From contig KL647294.1 of assembly GCA_000727475.1 (NCBI GenBank), positions 1,424,369 to 1,488,368 of the forward strand: a stretch of 64,000 nucleotides of DNA, written 5' to 3'. A model generated the notes under the pieces. The model ran no database searches. It was not told where the DNA came from and worked only from the letters and a program-made list of their open reading frames with translations. Below are positions 1 through 12,161 of the stretch, one piece after another. The position numbers and the translations under genes were made by a program. Every line of letters begins with the position of its first letter. Positions within the stretch are counted from its first letter, which is position 1. Source of the DNA: Sarcocystis neurona. Taxonomy: Eukaryota; Apicomplexa; Conoidasida; Eucoccidiorida; Sarcocystidae.

Positions 1-2839
1 ACACAAGTATGTGTTCGAAATAATCTTCTATTCTTGCCTGTGCAGTGCAAATATTGATTGTACGCCTTCTCATACAGGCTGTAAATGACCGCGGCTGCGC
101 TGCCGCTTTTCGGCAACCATCAAACTCAGGGTGCGCCAAGGTGCACTTGCTCTTGGCGCTCTGCTTATATTCGTCCGAATTGACTTGTGCTGTACTGCAC
201 GCACCTCCCTGCTAACAAACCACATTAAGCACCCAGCACTGTGGCCAGCTGCTGGGGTGTGTTCGAAGCATCTCCAGAAATGTCGGACGGGTAACTACAA
301 GACTCACGTAGTGTACGTCAGTCTCAATCTCTACACAGATGCACACAAATCTGCAGGGAGACTCGGACATGGCATTCTTCCACGTTCTTCGCAAGTGCAC
401 ATGCTTAAACGCCTACTTCTAATTCTGCGAATATTACTGCTGACCTCTGTGTTTTGGACCACACATGCGATTATGCAGTTCCGAGTTAAGGGTTTCCCAT
501 TTAGTTCTATGAAGGTGCAGATATACAAAAATACAGATACCAAGATCCATGCAACCGAAGATTTGTCATTGTGCCATACGTGGACGTATATTTGTTGAGC
601 GCGGCAACGCAGGCGGTGCCCGGAGGTAAGAATCAGGGCGCACAGCTTTGCTTACGTGTATAAGGGCATGTTTGGCCAGTCGCAGCCTCCTTGCGTATGC
701 CGAGGAGGCGTTACTCCAGACGCGTATTTTGTGGTTCAGTCACCAACGGGCACCGCCGTCTCACGTGCGACGTTTTTCTGACTTCACCGTCCGACAGGTG
801 TGTAGATTGAGCGTACACGCCACCTCACGCTTCTCACGTATACGTGTAGGCTTTTGCGCAGCAGAACTGCGAATGGCTCACTGAAACTGTAATATTGTAT
901 TTGGTGATCTTTTCCATATGACAAGGGTGGTAATCACAGGACAAATTGACGTCCGCGCACCTCGTTCGTCGTACGAAGGCTGTGTTCACTGGATACAGAA
1001 TCATGTTACCTCCTGGTGGTCCTCAAGTGACCAACTGTAACCAGAGTTATCGCGTTTTCGCTCGTGAGTTGCCAGTGATCGATCAGTCGGACTTGTCCGC
1101 AACTGTAAACAACGCACTCTTCAGAAGATGTGATGCTCTAGAACACAAACTTTTCTTTCGCGTTGCAAATGCATACACTCGCGGGAAAAATCCGCGGTAA
1201 ATAATGCATCGAGGAAACTCTGGTGCTACTGCTCAGCAACAGCCCTCAGCAGGCAAACGCTGTTAGGCACCACGAAGAGTTGTGGAATTCCTCCAACGTC
1301 GCGGGAAGTTAGCCATCAAAGATCACGGTTCACGCATGTGCCGAAGCTATTTAGGTACAAAGGAGAAGAGAATTCAAGCCATTACTTGTACCGATTTGAT
1401 AGGGTTTTTCTCCCTGCATGGCGTAGTCATTCAGGCCCATTAGCATTTACTGTAGGGCGCATGGGGCATTTCGTACGTCTGAAGAACTCTTCCTCGCGCA
1501 TCAGTATCACGGAACCATTACGAAGCTTTTGGGAGGTTACAAGGAACTTAAATGTTGTACTCATGTCCTGTGTTGGAAATCAAGCTCTGTTGTGCGTCTT
1601 CGTGGAAGGTGGAATTCCTGTCTGTCTGATCTTCCTGCGTGTCGCTTTAGAAGGATACAATATATATATATATATATATATATGTGTATATGTATACCTC
1701 TACCCATACAGCTTTCCTAAACACGAGTGTTTTAGTGTTACAAGAGGGAAATAGAGACATTGCTGGCCTAGCCATCGGCACGAGTCACCCCAGTTTGTCG
1801 CGCGGGGGTAGTTCAATTGAGTGGCTCGAAACGTCCGCCACGCAACCCTACGGAGCACCTCGGCGGCTGAGACCGGCCGGTGAAGTCTGCCGTTTATGCA
1901 AGTGAAGAAGACCGGCAGCAGAGTCCGTGAGAGGCCATTTCCACGAGCACTGGTGACTCACAGCGTCCCTTATCCGGATGACGTCTTTTACAGTTCACGC
2001 CGGCGCAGTGGTTTTCAAAGAGTGCAACACCAGGAAGACGTTTTTCGGTCCTCTTACTGGAACAAGCGTTCTCTCTGCGCACCGTTTACCTGAACGAATG
2101 TGGCTTACAAGACGAATTCGGCAGCTGCTCGTCACACGTGTTTGTTGCTTTTATCTGCGAGTATACAGCAGGATGACAGACCACTGGCTGGTCACCAGTG
2201 ACCGTTGTTGCACTCATATAAAGCTGGGCGTATCTACCGAGTTGCGCGGTGACTCCTAGAGGAAAAACGTCTGTGACCTCCCCAGTGCTTACTGAGCGCA
2301 AAGATTACAATTGAGAGTGGCTTCCCATGGTTTGTACATGATGAGCGTCCTGCAACATTCTGCCCCTGGCACCCAGCTAATACCAGCGAAAAACATATAT
2401 GGTAGAGGCGGCACAGCTTACGAACATAGAACTTGGAACAGCGAAAAGCGTAACTAACATGGAGGTGCAGCGTTTGCGAATTCGGACCTTGTTAAAGAAG
2501 CGTCATGCTTTTGTGCTACCTGAGGTACACGTGTAGGCGCCTCTGCCAGCCGGCCCTGTCCCTGGTTCCCGTATTCGTCTATCGTGCAGTAAGGGGCTCC
2601 CACGCTCTGGCAAGCTGCACATTCCTAAGCCTAGTAGGTGCTGTTCCACAGGAAATTTCGGGAAGCCATCAATTGCTATTGGTGTTACTAGATTATCCAG
2701 ATAAAATTCTTTAATGTCGTTTGGACTGTAGCACTACAGCACGCGGTGCACTCTCCACGTCCCCAGCGATGTGGCTCCCGTTGTACTGGTGTCGTTACCA
2801 GAAGTGCCACTACTACTCTGCTGTTGAGATGCCTCACTT
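1..2839. other. Noncoding, nothing convincing
   Basis: Open frames are short, occur on both strands and have no domain-like sequence. Contains the (TA)11 tract at 1661. Confidence 0.5.
1661..1682. repeat. (TA)11 microsatellite
   Basis: Perfect TA dinucleotide tract in noncoding DNA. Confidence 0.97.
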
Positions 2840-3775
2840 TCTTTGGAGTCTTTCGGGGGACACCCCATTTGTTCGCTGACACGTCGACCGCCGCCGCACA
2901 CCTGTTCGCCGTTACTGCTGCGTAGGCGGGAGATTTCTCAAGCGAGCTTGGCGGAAGCATTTACTCGGAGTGTCGTCCAGAGAGTGCGGCCTGTTACGGG
3001 TACAGTGAAGCGCCTTACGCGAACCTCGAGAAGCCACAACGATGAGGGCTCGCTTCCGATAAACACCGCGAGCACCCGTTGTCCATACCTCGTGCACGGA
3101 CGACGTGCACAGGATTGCCTGCCTGGAGGCGTCGCCCAATACGAACTCACGGCGTGTCCCCTAAATGTGGTCTCGCAGTACATGTTCCCCAGGTAGAAAA
3201 ACTCAAGAGGACGACCAAGTGAGCTAGTTGCTCCGAAATCACTGCGAGAGCCCCCTGTGAAGCCGAGGCCGGGACACAGCTTTGAAGAGGAAAAGCCTCC
3301 TTCCGGCTGTGGAAAGCCCCTGGCGAAGGATGGTCCGGCTACTGCCGCTGAAGATGATTCGAAGATGAAGTCTCTGAGGGGGGCACAGCGGCCCAGAGTG
3401 AGGCTATTTTTATATGTTGTCTGGTGTGGCTGTCTCCAAGTGTGTAAATGGAATCCTCTACTAATGACGCGAGGCGTCGTGGTCAGCTCTGAGGAGGAGC
3501 CCCACGCCCTCCTGAATGTCCACTCCTCCATCAGGAACCACAAGAAGATGAGGCACGCTGAATGCGGAGACGAGGTGGAATGTCTGGACGAAAAGGTCCG
3601 TCAGAAGCAAATGAGACAGCCACACGTTCTGGCAGGACAACGCAGCTTTCCCACTGCAGAGACACCAATCTACGAGCGCGCACAGCAGCTGCAAAAGGTT
3701 ACCGAAAATATTTCCTGTGTGCATTTCCGGATGTGTTGCTTGTATACTTTCACCACAGTATAGGAACATTTTTTG
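2840..3775 (+). CDS. Coding-like plus-strand stretch, possible exons, unknown
   Basis: Two segments read like coding sequence. About 3257-3402 has KPRPGHSFEEEKPPSGCGK and ends near CCCAGA/GTGAGG. About 3487-3700 follows GTGGTCAG with SEEEPHALLNVHSSIRNHKK and later ERAQQLQK before GTTACC. The minus strand is also open here (2938-3543), so strand is not certain. No family recognised. Confidence 0.25.
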
Positions 3776-5169
3776 GTAGGGAGTGTTTTTGACACCCTTA
3801 ACTGGCCAGCGAGCACAGCCCTTGGTCTCGCACATTGGCGGAAGTAGTTACCAGCATTCCAGCGGCACTGGGGTGGGCTACCGTCTGATTCTTCATGATC
3901 ACAGGGTTCGTGGTACTACAGGGAGACAGAAACTTGGTTGTAATAGCTTTTCTCTGCGTAGGTATGAGTAAACACGGAATCAGAACGCATTCTGGGCGAA
4001 GAAGGCATTTGCGATAGAGGTGCAAACCCTTAGCGAGGTGTGCATGACGGACGCCCCCATGCAAGGACCATTCACTCGCATCTGGCCATTAACCATGACA
4101 TGACGTACATGCGCGTGCGAGAACGGGAACTGTATCACAGAGAACACAGTCAGACAAGCACCTTCTTCTTAAGGTGGTTGCCGGAAACCTTTTGAAAGCG
4201 TTCCGTATGAGCTAGTCTAGAGTGCATGCCGTTCATTGGCGTTGAACTCTGCCTGTTTCCCCCCACGGCATACACCATCGTGTACTCGGCGACTGAGAGT
4301 TGTACGGTACATTGGTCAACCCGACGACTAAATGCGTCCCCTAGTGTCCCTTCAAGGTGAAGAAAGACATTTTCTCTAGTAGGGGGTAGTAGAACATTGT
4401 GTGCAGCAGCGATGTATGAGTTTGTGCAGGTTTTAGTTCCACCTGTCGGAGCGGACGGATCACCTCCAGTAGGGGTACGTTTATGGCGACCATCTCAGGA
4501 AGCGAAACTTCCCTTCGTAACTGTTTATCACTATTTTGGAAGACAACATTTCACCAGTTCATTAACCGAGGCGCTGAGGCGGCCAACAAAGACAACTGAA
4601 CGAGTCCAGCGGCTCTGCTACCCCGCGTTTTACTAGTACCGTATCATTCGAAAACTCTGCTAATGAAGGCGTAGAGTACGGAAGCCTCCGTTGTTATTAC
4701 GCTATAGTGGCATATTTTACTATTGACGCACGTGCCGGAGCAAGAAGAGTGCACAAACGTGTGTTTGTTGGTGTTTGCGCGTTTGCCTGAGAATAAAATT
4801 AGGTTCAATATAGTTACCAGTACCTGGTCGTTTAGACATTGATGTATTGAGTCAGATCCTTTCCGCACGCAAGACACGTCAGCAGGAAAACCCACCGGAT
4901 GGAGGCAACTGGAAGAGCGGAGTTCGCAGGGAGTCGAGCCCTGCATTCCGCACGCCGCAGCAGTTTTAAACTGACAGCGTCTGCTGCTGTATCCCACCAG
5001 GGCTGTTCCGTAGCGCACGGCTGCCTTGCTATCTTCGCACTCCTCTAATATCGATGGAGGAGGGAACACAAGAGTATGTCGTAGTATCTCTGTGTCTTTA
5101 AGTACATCTTGTTCGAGTTCGTGTATTGTCTGTCTACGTCTACTTGAATATGTGCCACTGCTCCCCCAG
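3776..5169. other. No gene recognised
   Basis: A minus-strand frame at 4644-5216 (HELEQDVLKDTEILRHTLVF...) is the only longer one. It lacks domain features and overlaps the plus-strand candidate at 5170. Confidence 0.4.
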
Positions 5170-5577
5170 ATGGTGGTCAACTTCCACAAGGTCCCCGCGT
5201 GTCTCTTAAAGTCCAAGCATCAGGGTCAAGGAGTAGCCATTGTCGTCATATCAAGGAATATGATGTACGCAGAAATAAGGATTACCCTCGCGTCCCTGTT
5301 CAAGGACACTCACACGAAATTTCAAGCCAAAGTGGGCAAGCGGAAACTGAAGAAGAAGGATAACTTTGCTGATTCAAGTCTATTCCCTGCCGCAGAACTT
5401 CAGATTAAGCCCCCTCCGGCTGCCTCAGCACCGGCACCTCTGCCAAAAACGCCTGCGGCAGCAGTCCATCAGGAACCCGTAGAACATCTAAGCACTCCCA
5501 GACTGGTAAAAAAAAAAAGTGGAGGAAACACGTGCGCGCTTTCAATCCGTAGGGGCTTTAATGCTTGCAAGCAGTGA
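5170..5577 (+). CDS. Coding-like ORF segment, unknown
   Basis: From an ATG after CCCCCAG at 5170: MVVNFHKVPACLLKSKHQGQ, IRITLASLFKDTHTKFQ, a KRKLKKK basic patch, then a Pro/Ala-rich tail (KPPPAASAPAPLPKT) and a poly-A-encoded KKK. It may be an internal or terminal exon. The opposite strand is open at 4644-5216, which weakens the call. Confidence 0.25.
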   Translation: MVVNFHKVPACLLKSKHQGQGVAIVVISRNMMYAEIRITLASLFKDTHTKFQAKVGKRKLKKKDNFADSSLFPAAELQIKPPPAASAPAPLPKTPAAAVHQEPVEHLSTPRLVKKKSGGNTCALSIRRGFNACKQ

Positions 5578-6943
5578 GTTGTCGCCCACCTGCTGAAGAT
5601 GCACAGGAGCTTCGAGGTGTGCATCCTGTTGCACTTTCTTCTGTGGCAAAATACCGAATACATTGGTAAACTGTTCCTTTAAAACGCACACTGGCGCCGG
5701 ATATAGACAACTTTTCTAACGTGGGGTCTCCACTCTCAATAAGTTAGAGCTTAATTTCTTCTTTCCTCCGGGGAAGGTTGTTCGGTAATGAAAAGCAAAG
5801 AAAACATCAGAGCGTGCTGATATTCGTACCATGAATAGGTGAAGAAGAAAAAGCACACGTACAAGGGTGTGGACCTAATTACTGAAGTGCTGATGCACAG
5901 ACGCATCAAGGACTACACGAGTGGATATGGAAGGGGGTCATGGCTGTACATAGAGGTCTACGCATCCACCTCCGCACGTACGGAAATATGTATGCGCATT
6001 CGATATGGACAGGGTCGTGCATGCGTAGAGAAATCTACACACCACACTCGTAGAGAGATAAATATGTACACCCGTGTACACTACATGGAAACTCTGTCCT
6101 TATTTTTGCTACACACACAAGTACATGCATCAGCATTGAGGAAACACATTAAGAGAGAAGTGAGAGTGTTCATTTACACAGATTATTCTAACAGAACTAA
6201 CTTAATATGGACAAGCTTGCCGCAATTTAGAGAAGATTACCTTTGTCGGCATACGCACACGCACATACATATACTTATGTTCAGATATGCGCTGAATAGA
6301 ATACGGCGCCATTTCGCTTATGTGTGCGGGCAAAACTGTGTTTCTTCACAGCTACAAAAAATTGCAGAGGACTGCTCGCTCTCCTCAGAGAGATCAAGTA
6401 TCCGGATCCCGCTCTTTGTAAGCCATCGATTTTGAAGATTAGAACTTCTGTCCCACGCTGTCCACTTTGACACAAGGACGTAGCAACAAATATTTCTTAC
6501 CTTCGAAAAAAAATTCCAGCATATTTGGCGTCAAATGCACACGGTGCAGATAACGTCAGCAACTGCACTTCCTTCTCACCGCACAGTACGTCATGCGCTG
6601 GGTGTTTGCACGGATCCGACAATTACTTCGTAATCAACAGTGCACGTGAGACTGGTGTTGAATGAGTTGCGTACGTGCTCCTTCGTAACAATTATCAACC
6701 GTGGAAAAAAAACTGTGCTCCTTGAACCTATCTTTACGCCAAAGGTGCTGGTACCTTCTACTTAAGATCGCGAACAAGGTTTACATTCTCGTTGGCGCCG
6801 CATCCTTCCGCTTACACACCAGAGTATGCACGTGGAGGTTATACGAAGCTTGGCGCATTTTGGGTTACTCTTGCACCAGTCGGGGAGTTTCTGCTATTTA
6901 TTTTCAAGAATAGTATGCCACCAACGTTGTTAGTTGTTACCCT
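5578..6943. other. Noncoding
   Basis: A 198-codon plus frame (5839-6435) is rich in His, Arg, Tyr and Thr from ACAC/GTAC-type simple words and looks like translated noncoding DNA. Confidence 0.5.
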
Positions 6944-7230
6944 GTGTTGCTCTTATTCCAGTTCCTGCTAAAAATGCCGAAGGACCACCTCAGCCATCAA
7001 TCATTCAGTTGCGACCTCCCTCATTTTGTGCATCACGAGGAGAAAGAAGTTTATCTTTTGATAGTGGTCGACCGAGAATGGTGCGGGAAGGCTGTCGAGT
7101 CTGTTGTCCACCATCATCTAAAGGATCAAAGTGTGGTTGTTGAGCACAATGGAGTCCCTATCAGGATGCAAGAAGACTTCACCGATATCTCTAAGTTTCC
7201 ACAGACTACTCTTCTACTAAAACCTAAGGT
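6944..7230 (+). CDS. Possible exon, unknown
   Basis: Begins after TATTCCAG and ends CCTAAG/GTAAAA. The frame contains HHEEKEVYLLIVVDREWCGK and later RMQEDFTDISKFPQTTLLLK, which looks like folded-protein sequence, but no family was recognised. A second plus-strand frame is partly open over the same bases. Confidence 0.28.
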
Positions 7231-7378
7231 AAAATCTCAGGTTAGGAAGGCCTATAAGCTTCCTCTGTACATGCGCGCACCTGGCCTGTTCCTCTACAGA
7301 ACACGTATGTACGGCTCTTCCCAGCATACACGGCCAGCAAACAACTCAACGAGTTTGCGTTGGTCGCCCTTCTGGTAA

Positions 7379-10017
7379 GGCACGTAAGAATACACTCCCC
7401 ATGCATGGAGCACACGCAGTATTCAGCATTTCATTTGTACAGCAGGTGTGAGCACACTCACGGATCAGTGCAGAAAATCCATCGAGCAAGACAGAAGAAA
7501 CTTAACTAGCTTCTACTGGGAAACAGCAGAACTATGCTGCCCGCTGCAACACACGAAGTGCGTCGTAGTGTTGTTGAATGCAGCAAGGGACAAGCTTGTT
7601 TTGTGTTTATCGAAACCATTTTCCAAAGACCAAATGACAAGTACTATTGCACAGCAACGACAATAGCATCGCGCGCAAAATCGTACATGCACGTGTGCAC
7701 GTACGTCCATCTCTATATCTGTACAAGTGTACTTCCATCCTTTTGCCAGAGCGTGGTTGAAGGGACGTGCGCCATTCATCATTAGAGACAACATATACCT
7801 TACATGTATTCACTTGTGTACATCCTTTCCGTATACGCATATGTTAATAGCGCTGTGTTTAACCCGACTGCAGATACTGACCACTGTTCTACGGAGGGCG
7901 AATACAAGATGAATATACGTGATACAATTCTAGCCTCATTTATTCGACGGACGCAGCACGAAGTGGAGTGTTGTCTCTTTCTACAGCAATGCATACCTCT
8001 CCACGTGTAGTCAAACACGTGTATGTGATATTTTGTACACAAAATGAATAAGGGCAGAGGTACGTCAGGGTATGTCTGCTAGCCTTCGTCTAAGGCGACG
8101 CGTACCTCTTTACGTGCAGTCAAAAGTATGTGTGTGACAATTTGTACACGTGGTGAAGAATGTCACACCTACATTTGGTGAATATGTGTAGAGGTACCTC
8201 TGGGCATATGTGCTTGCTGTTCACGTTCTTTTTGAGAGCTAGACGTAGCGCAAGTCTAATATCAGGACACTGGACAAAAGTACGCACGTGCTCCAAGACA
8301 GTCATGTGCGTATACCTGTACCTGAGGCGTCCGTTCGCGCAACAGTACGCCACACCCACACGAAAATGTCTTACACAACGTCTTGCCCAGCACTTCGGAA
8401 ACGTTGGCGACCACCATATCTTGCGTATGCGTACACTTCGGCTGCGCAAAAATTCTGATGTCCTGGCTGGTATTCAGGGGTCACAAGGTCGTTGTAAAAC
8501 GTGATTGGAGACCCTGCAACTAGACGTGCAACAGAGAGAACAAGAAATAGAACAAGAAATTACCTCGCTTGCACGTCAAGGTCAAGCGCTGTGTGCTTTT
8601 CAGTTTATGTCGACATGTAGGTGATACGCTAGATGCTTAGGGGGTTTTACAGGTCTCTCTAAAGCCGCGGGATAACGTCCACAGGAAGAAACGGCTGCTC
8701 TGCATCTCCCAGCGCAGTGCTTCGCGTGTCACTGCTGAAAACCTCCACGACTAGAACGCAGCATGCTCTGCCGTCTGCAAACCTATGCGTCGAACACACA
8801 CGCGTCCCCGCAGAAAACATTGCAGTAATCTCTCCTGTCTGAATGAACAACCTTTCATTCATTCGAACCCATTTAAGCAACAGCGCCGTTTGCCATTTCA
8901 TCCATCTACAACTATTCGCGTGCATGCCGTCTCGAATAAGCGTACCGTGAGACTCCCACCTCTATGCATCATGAAGTCAACGGGTGTGGCAGTTCGCCGT
9001 ATCTGCTTTTCTGTCCTTGCACGTTACTACGTGGACAACGGTGGGCTCACGTAATGCGTGCTTGTGCCATAGCGCTGAGGCCCTCAAGACAATCTTGATC
9101 TCACACATATTACGGACTCTTAGTAACCGATACAGGCTCGGCCCCTGCCAGAACTTGCACGAAACTTCCGTGTCCACAAAGCTCCCTCACCCTGTATAGA
9201 ATGCATGGTAGAGACAGAGAGATAAGAGAACAAAATGAGAGTTATCACACATTTACGAAGACATATACAGACATACGCGTGTAGCGATGTATATATACAG
9301 ATACGAGAAAGGAATACAAATAAACGTCTCAGTTCTGCAAATCTTGCGTGCCAGTACTAGCGAAAAAACATACGTTTCCGCAACGATACACAGCTGTCCA
9401 CACAAGTGAGATAACCCCACTCAAACGCCTCACTTCCACGCGCGACACGTTACTGTTGAGAATAAGCAGAACTTCTAGCGTCTTCTAGAAAACTACCGTG
9501 GTACCGTCACAACTCATGATTAGAAACCATCATGACGGTACGTCCCATAGTCTGTTGTTCAAAAAACGTCAGTCCCACTGAAGCACTTTGATAAGCTCGT
9601 CTTTTTGTGCTGCGGCTGGTCTGCTAGTTTCGAAAAAGCAAATCTTTCCAGTGCGGAATCGCGGAGACGAGTGGAGGAAATGGTATTCCCCATGAGCGTC
9701 TCACCGAGAAGACGACTGAGACATGCGTTTTGACCGGAGTGAGTGACTGGTGTACCCTGTCCCGTGTACGAGTAGACAGACCCTTCAGTGACACACTTAT
9801 TGGCGTCAGCAAATATCCGTTCGGACGAAAGGCAAGTTGAGTGTAGAACATTGAGGAGACATATCAGAAAACTAGTTTTCTTTCGCGGTTCGCGACGCGT
9901 GGGCTTCTTGATCTTCTCTGAGGTGTCTCTGACTTCATCGACTTCGACGCCCCATCTGTTTCCTACGGGGTTCCGCAACGTCGCACGTTCGCGCCTAAGG
10001 CAGCAGCCCTCGTAAAT
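7379..10017. other. Noncoding, with degenerate duplication near 8 kb
   Basis: Only short frames dominated by CACGTG/TACGTA words. The 3' flank of the YbjQ-domain gene lies at its right end. Confidence 0.5.
7991..8215. repeat. Degenerate tandem duplication, about 109-base offset
   Basis: ACCTCTCCACGTGTAGTCAA at 7995 is echoed by ACCTCTTTACGTGCAGTCAA at 8104. Both are followed by GTATGTGTG/GTATGTGAT and TTTGTACAC, then by GAGGTAC. Noncoding. Confidence 0.6.
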
Positions 10018-10289
10018 TCAGAGAGCTTTTTTTACTGAAACGGCGGTTCCATAAGCAGAAAATTCAACGGCAGTGCGCTGGTGCGTTCCGCTGCTCACAA
10101 GACGCACACCTATGACCGCGTTTGCGCCCACAGCAGCCGCTTCTCTGCAGAGTCGCTCTACGGCTTCTGTCTTCGCCCGTTGAATGAGAGAGGCCATATC
10201 ATCCACTTCTCCCCCTAGTTGAACGAGTAGAAAGACCTTCGCCATCAGCAGCATATCTCGCGCTTGAACAGAGCAACCCTGCACAAAAC
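10018..10289 (-). CDS. YbjQ-domain gene, last exon
   Basis: Acceptor ACCTTACAG. Encodes FVQGCSVQARD...GGEVDDMASLIQRAKTEA and the conserved GANAVIGVRL/GTAVSVKK end of the domain, then a stop. Confidence 0.88.
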
Positions 10290-12161
10290 CTGTAAGGTTC
10301 GAACAGCACGCACCAGAAATGTGTATAGCTTGTGAGTGCACGCATTTTACACTTGTCTGTACTGGTTAGCATGGAGTGAGACATCAACGGTGCGAACATG
10401 CACTGTTCGCGGTGCAGACCCACCTGCGCGAATATCGTGCTGTCTGCTACGCGTTCACGGAAGCAGGAGTGACACTGTGCGTTAAAGAATGCGTATCTGT
10501 AGAAATTCGGTTCGCGTACGTAGACGACGCGTACGCGGGACCGTTCACGTCGATTACTCCTGCACTTGCGCAAGTTAAGAGCGCACGCTTCACATCTGCT
10601 ATGTACCGCCACTACGTTGTACCCTGGCTTTGCTCTACGAGCTCATTGGTCGGCAAGTCTGTCAGTTCGTACGCGATGCGTTGGGGATAGACAACGGGCG
10701 ACGCGCGTGTGCGCTCTAGACTCAGTGGAGACAAAGCGGGGCAGCCGTGACAGTAATTTTAGCGGCCCGCCTCTCGTCACTAGAGCAATGTCGACTATAG
10801 TTCTCGGGTAGGATGTGGGATCCCGCCAAACGATGCATTAGAACAAGAGCGAAACTGGCGGGCGACACCGAAAAACAAGAGAATACTATTCTACATCAAG
10901 CCTCAATGCTTGAGTGAAGCTGTATCCGTTGAAGCGCTTCGATCAGAACACACCTCCCTTGGGGTGCGAGCACTGCCAATTAAAGACAAGCTTGTTTGAT
11001 TGCACATTTTAAGTTGTACGCAGGTGCGTACGATGTCTATACACATTAGTAAGCACTCGTACTGGGATGTATACATTCAGATGTAGTCGCGCTTGTTTGT
11101 TTTGCTCTGCGCATAAGGACTGGCATCTTTGTGCAAGCATCCTCTACCGACCTTTGTAGGAGACGACGGTGTAGCCCGGAATGGTTGAGGTTGATGAAAC
11201 GAACACCTGCTGGCCATTTACATCAAAGTGACCTTTGCTTTGTTGGACGCTACAGGTGCTGCTGGCAATCGTCGGCCTGCCACCTTTGCCGCAGTATGTG
11301 TCCGTTGAGCTGTCCTTCACTCCTGACGCACTGACGGAAGCAGAGACAGTGGGTGTACTGTTGTACCGAGAGCGCAGTTTTTGAGCGAAACGTGCGTACG
11401 AACTGAGTCGTCGCGCAGCTATCGCACAGAATACTTCCCTACGATAGGGTAAGCTAGACCGCAAAAGGTGCTTTTGGCCTAGCAACACGCCTGCCCGATT
11501 TAAGGAAGGTGGTAGGGTCTCTCCCAATGGTGAGCGTGTCACAGTCCGTGAAGCAGCCGCAGGCCTTGAACATGCTGGTAATCCCCTGGCTGTGTTTAGT
11601 TGAACAGGTCCTGCAGCTGGTCCACCAACCGTTCCTTTTGCTGTTGCTGTTCGTGTTGTTTTTGATGCTGGTGTCGCCAAAACTCGAGCGGTCGTCGCCC
11701 TCGCTGCACCTCCGGCAGCCCTTCCAGGTATTTCCCCTGCCGTCACTATTGCAGCGGCAGCAGTAGCACACTTTGTTGCTGCCATACGGGCGACCTTTAT
11801 CCTGACGAGTACGGAGGCGCTGCGTTTTGTCTCTTTCGCCATACGTGTATAGACCGCGCTTATCCAGTAGCCCAAAATGGTGTCCGACGTAAAATAGATT
11901 TTGTGCCAAGGGAAGTTCATCGGCTCCTCACGCCTTGCACGTGAGCTCGTACCAATGCGGGGCATCAATTGTACATGCAAAAGCAACACGTGTGGCAGCA
12001 GGTGGCAGCGCTGCACAAGGCAGACACAGGCTAGCATGGAAATTAGACCTCTGAATTAAAACGGTGTTTCTCTGTGGGGGTACCATGCGATATTCCCACT
12101 GCTGCACCAAGACAAATGCGTCTCTTTCTGAATCCGGTGAGTGAAGCTTGCCTCGCAGAAC
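10018..12161 (-). CDS. Protein with C-terminal YbjQ/UPF0145 (DUF74) domain; 5' part unresolved
   Basis: Exons seen: 12161-12049 (tentative), 11801-11152, 10289-10018. Splicing 11152 to 10289 (AAA G / GT TTT) gives VFVSSTSTIPGYTVVSYKG followed by FVQGCSVQARD. The domain continues to the stop with SLIQRAKTEAVERLCREAA, VGANAVIGVRL and EFSAYGTAVSVKK. That is a complete YbjQ-type domain of about 105 residues with the family hallmarks (IPGY start, helix ending in A-x-G-A-N-A-V-I-G-V, final GTAV). The family forms pentamers in bacteria and also occurs fused in eukaryotic C2-domain proteins; its function is poorly known. Upstream, exon 11801-11152 is mostly Ala/Thr/Ser low complexity. The tentative exon 12161-12049 (VLRGKLHSPDSERDAFVLVQ...) has a good acceptor and a matching phase. 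The true start was not found; candidate upstream exons around 12.5-12.9 kb are unconvincing. Confidence 0.75.
11152..11801 (-). CDS. YbjQ-domain gene, penultimate exon
   Basis: Ends with the first strand of the YbjQ domain (VFVSSTSTIPGYTVVSYK) at donor AAAG/GTCGGT. The acceptor at 11801 (CTCGTCAG) fits the phase of the upstream candidate exon but is less certain. Two other minus-strand frames are also open across the low-complexity part. Confidence 0.7.
12049..12161 (-). CDS. Possible upstream exon of the YbjQ-domain gene
   Basis: 37 codons plus two bases between (CAA)n-CAG and CAGAG/GTCTAA. Phase 2 matches the acceptor at 11801, giving VLIQ-R-IKVARM. No domain recognised. Confidence 0.4.

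Noticed and set aside
2938..3543. 201-codon minus-strand frame
   Set aside because: Overlaps a plus-strand stretch of more protein-like composition; Arg/Ser/Cys-rich and without domain or start context.
10623..10740. Apparent exon (QRIAYELTDLPTNELVEQSQ) just upstream of the YbjQ last exon
   Set aside because: Its donor and phase fit, but the real first strand of the domain (STSTIPGYTVVSYKG) lies at 11152 and joins directly; this segment has no place in the fold.
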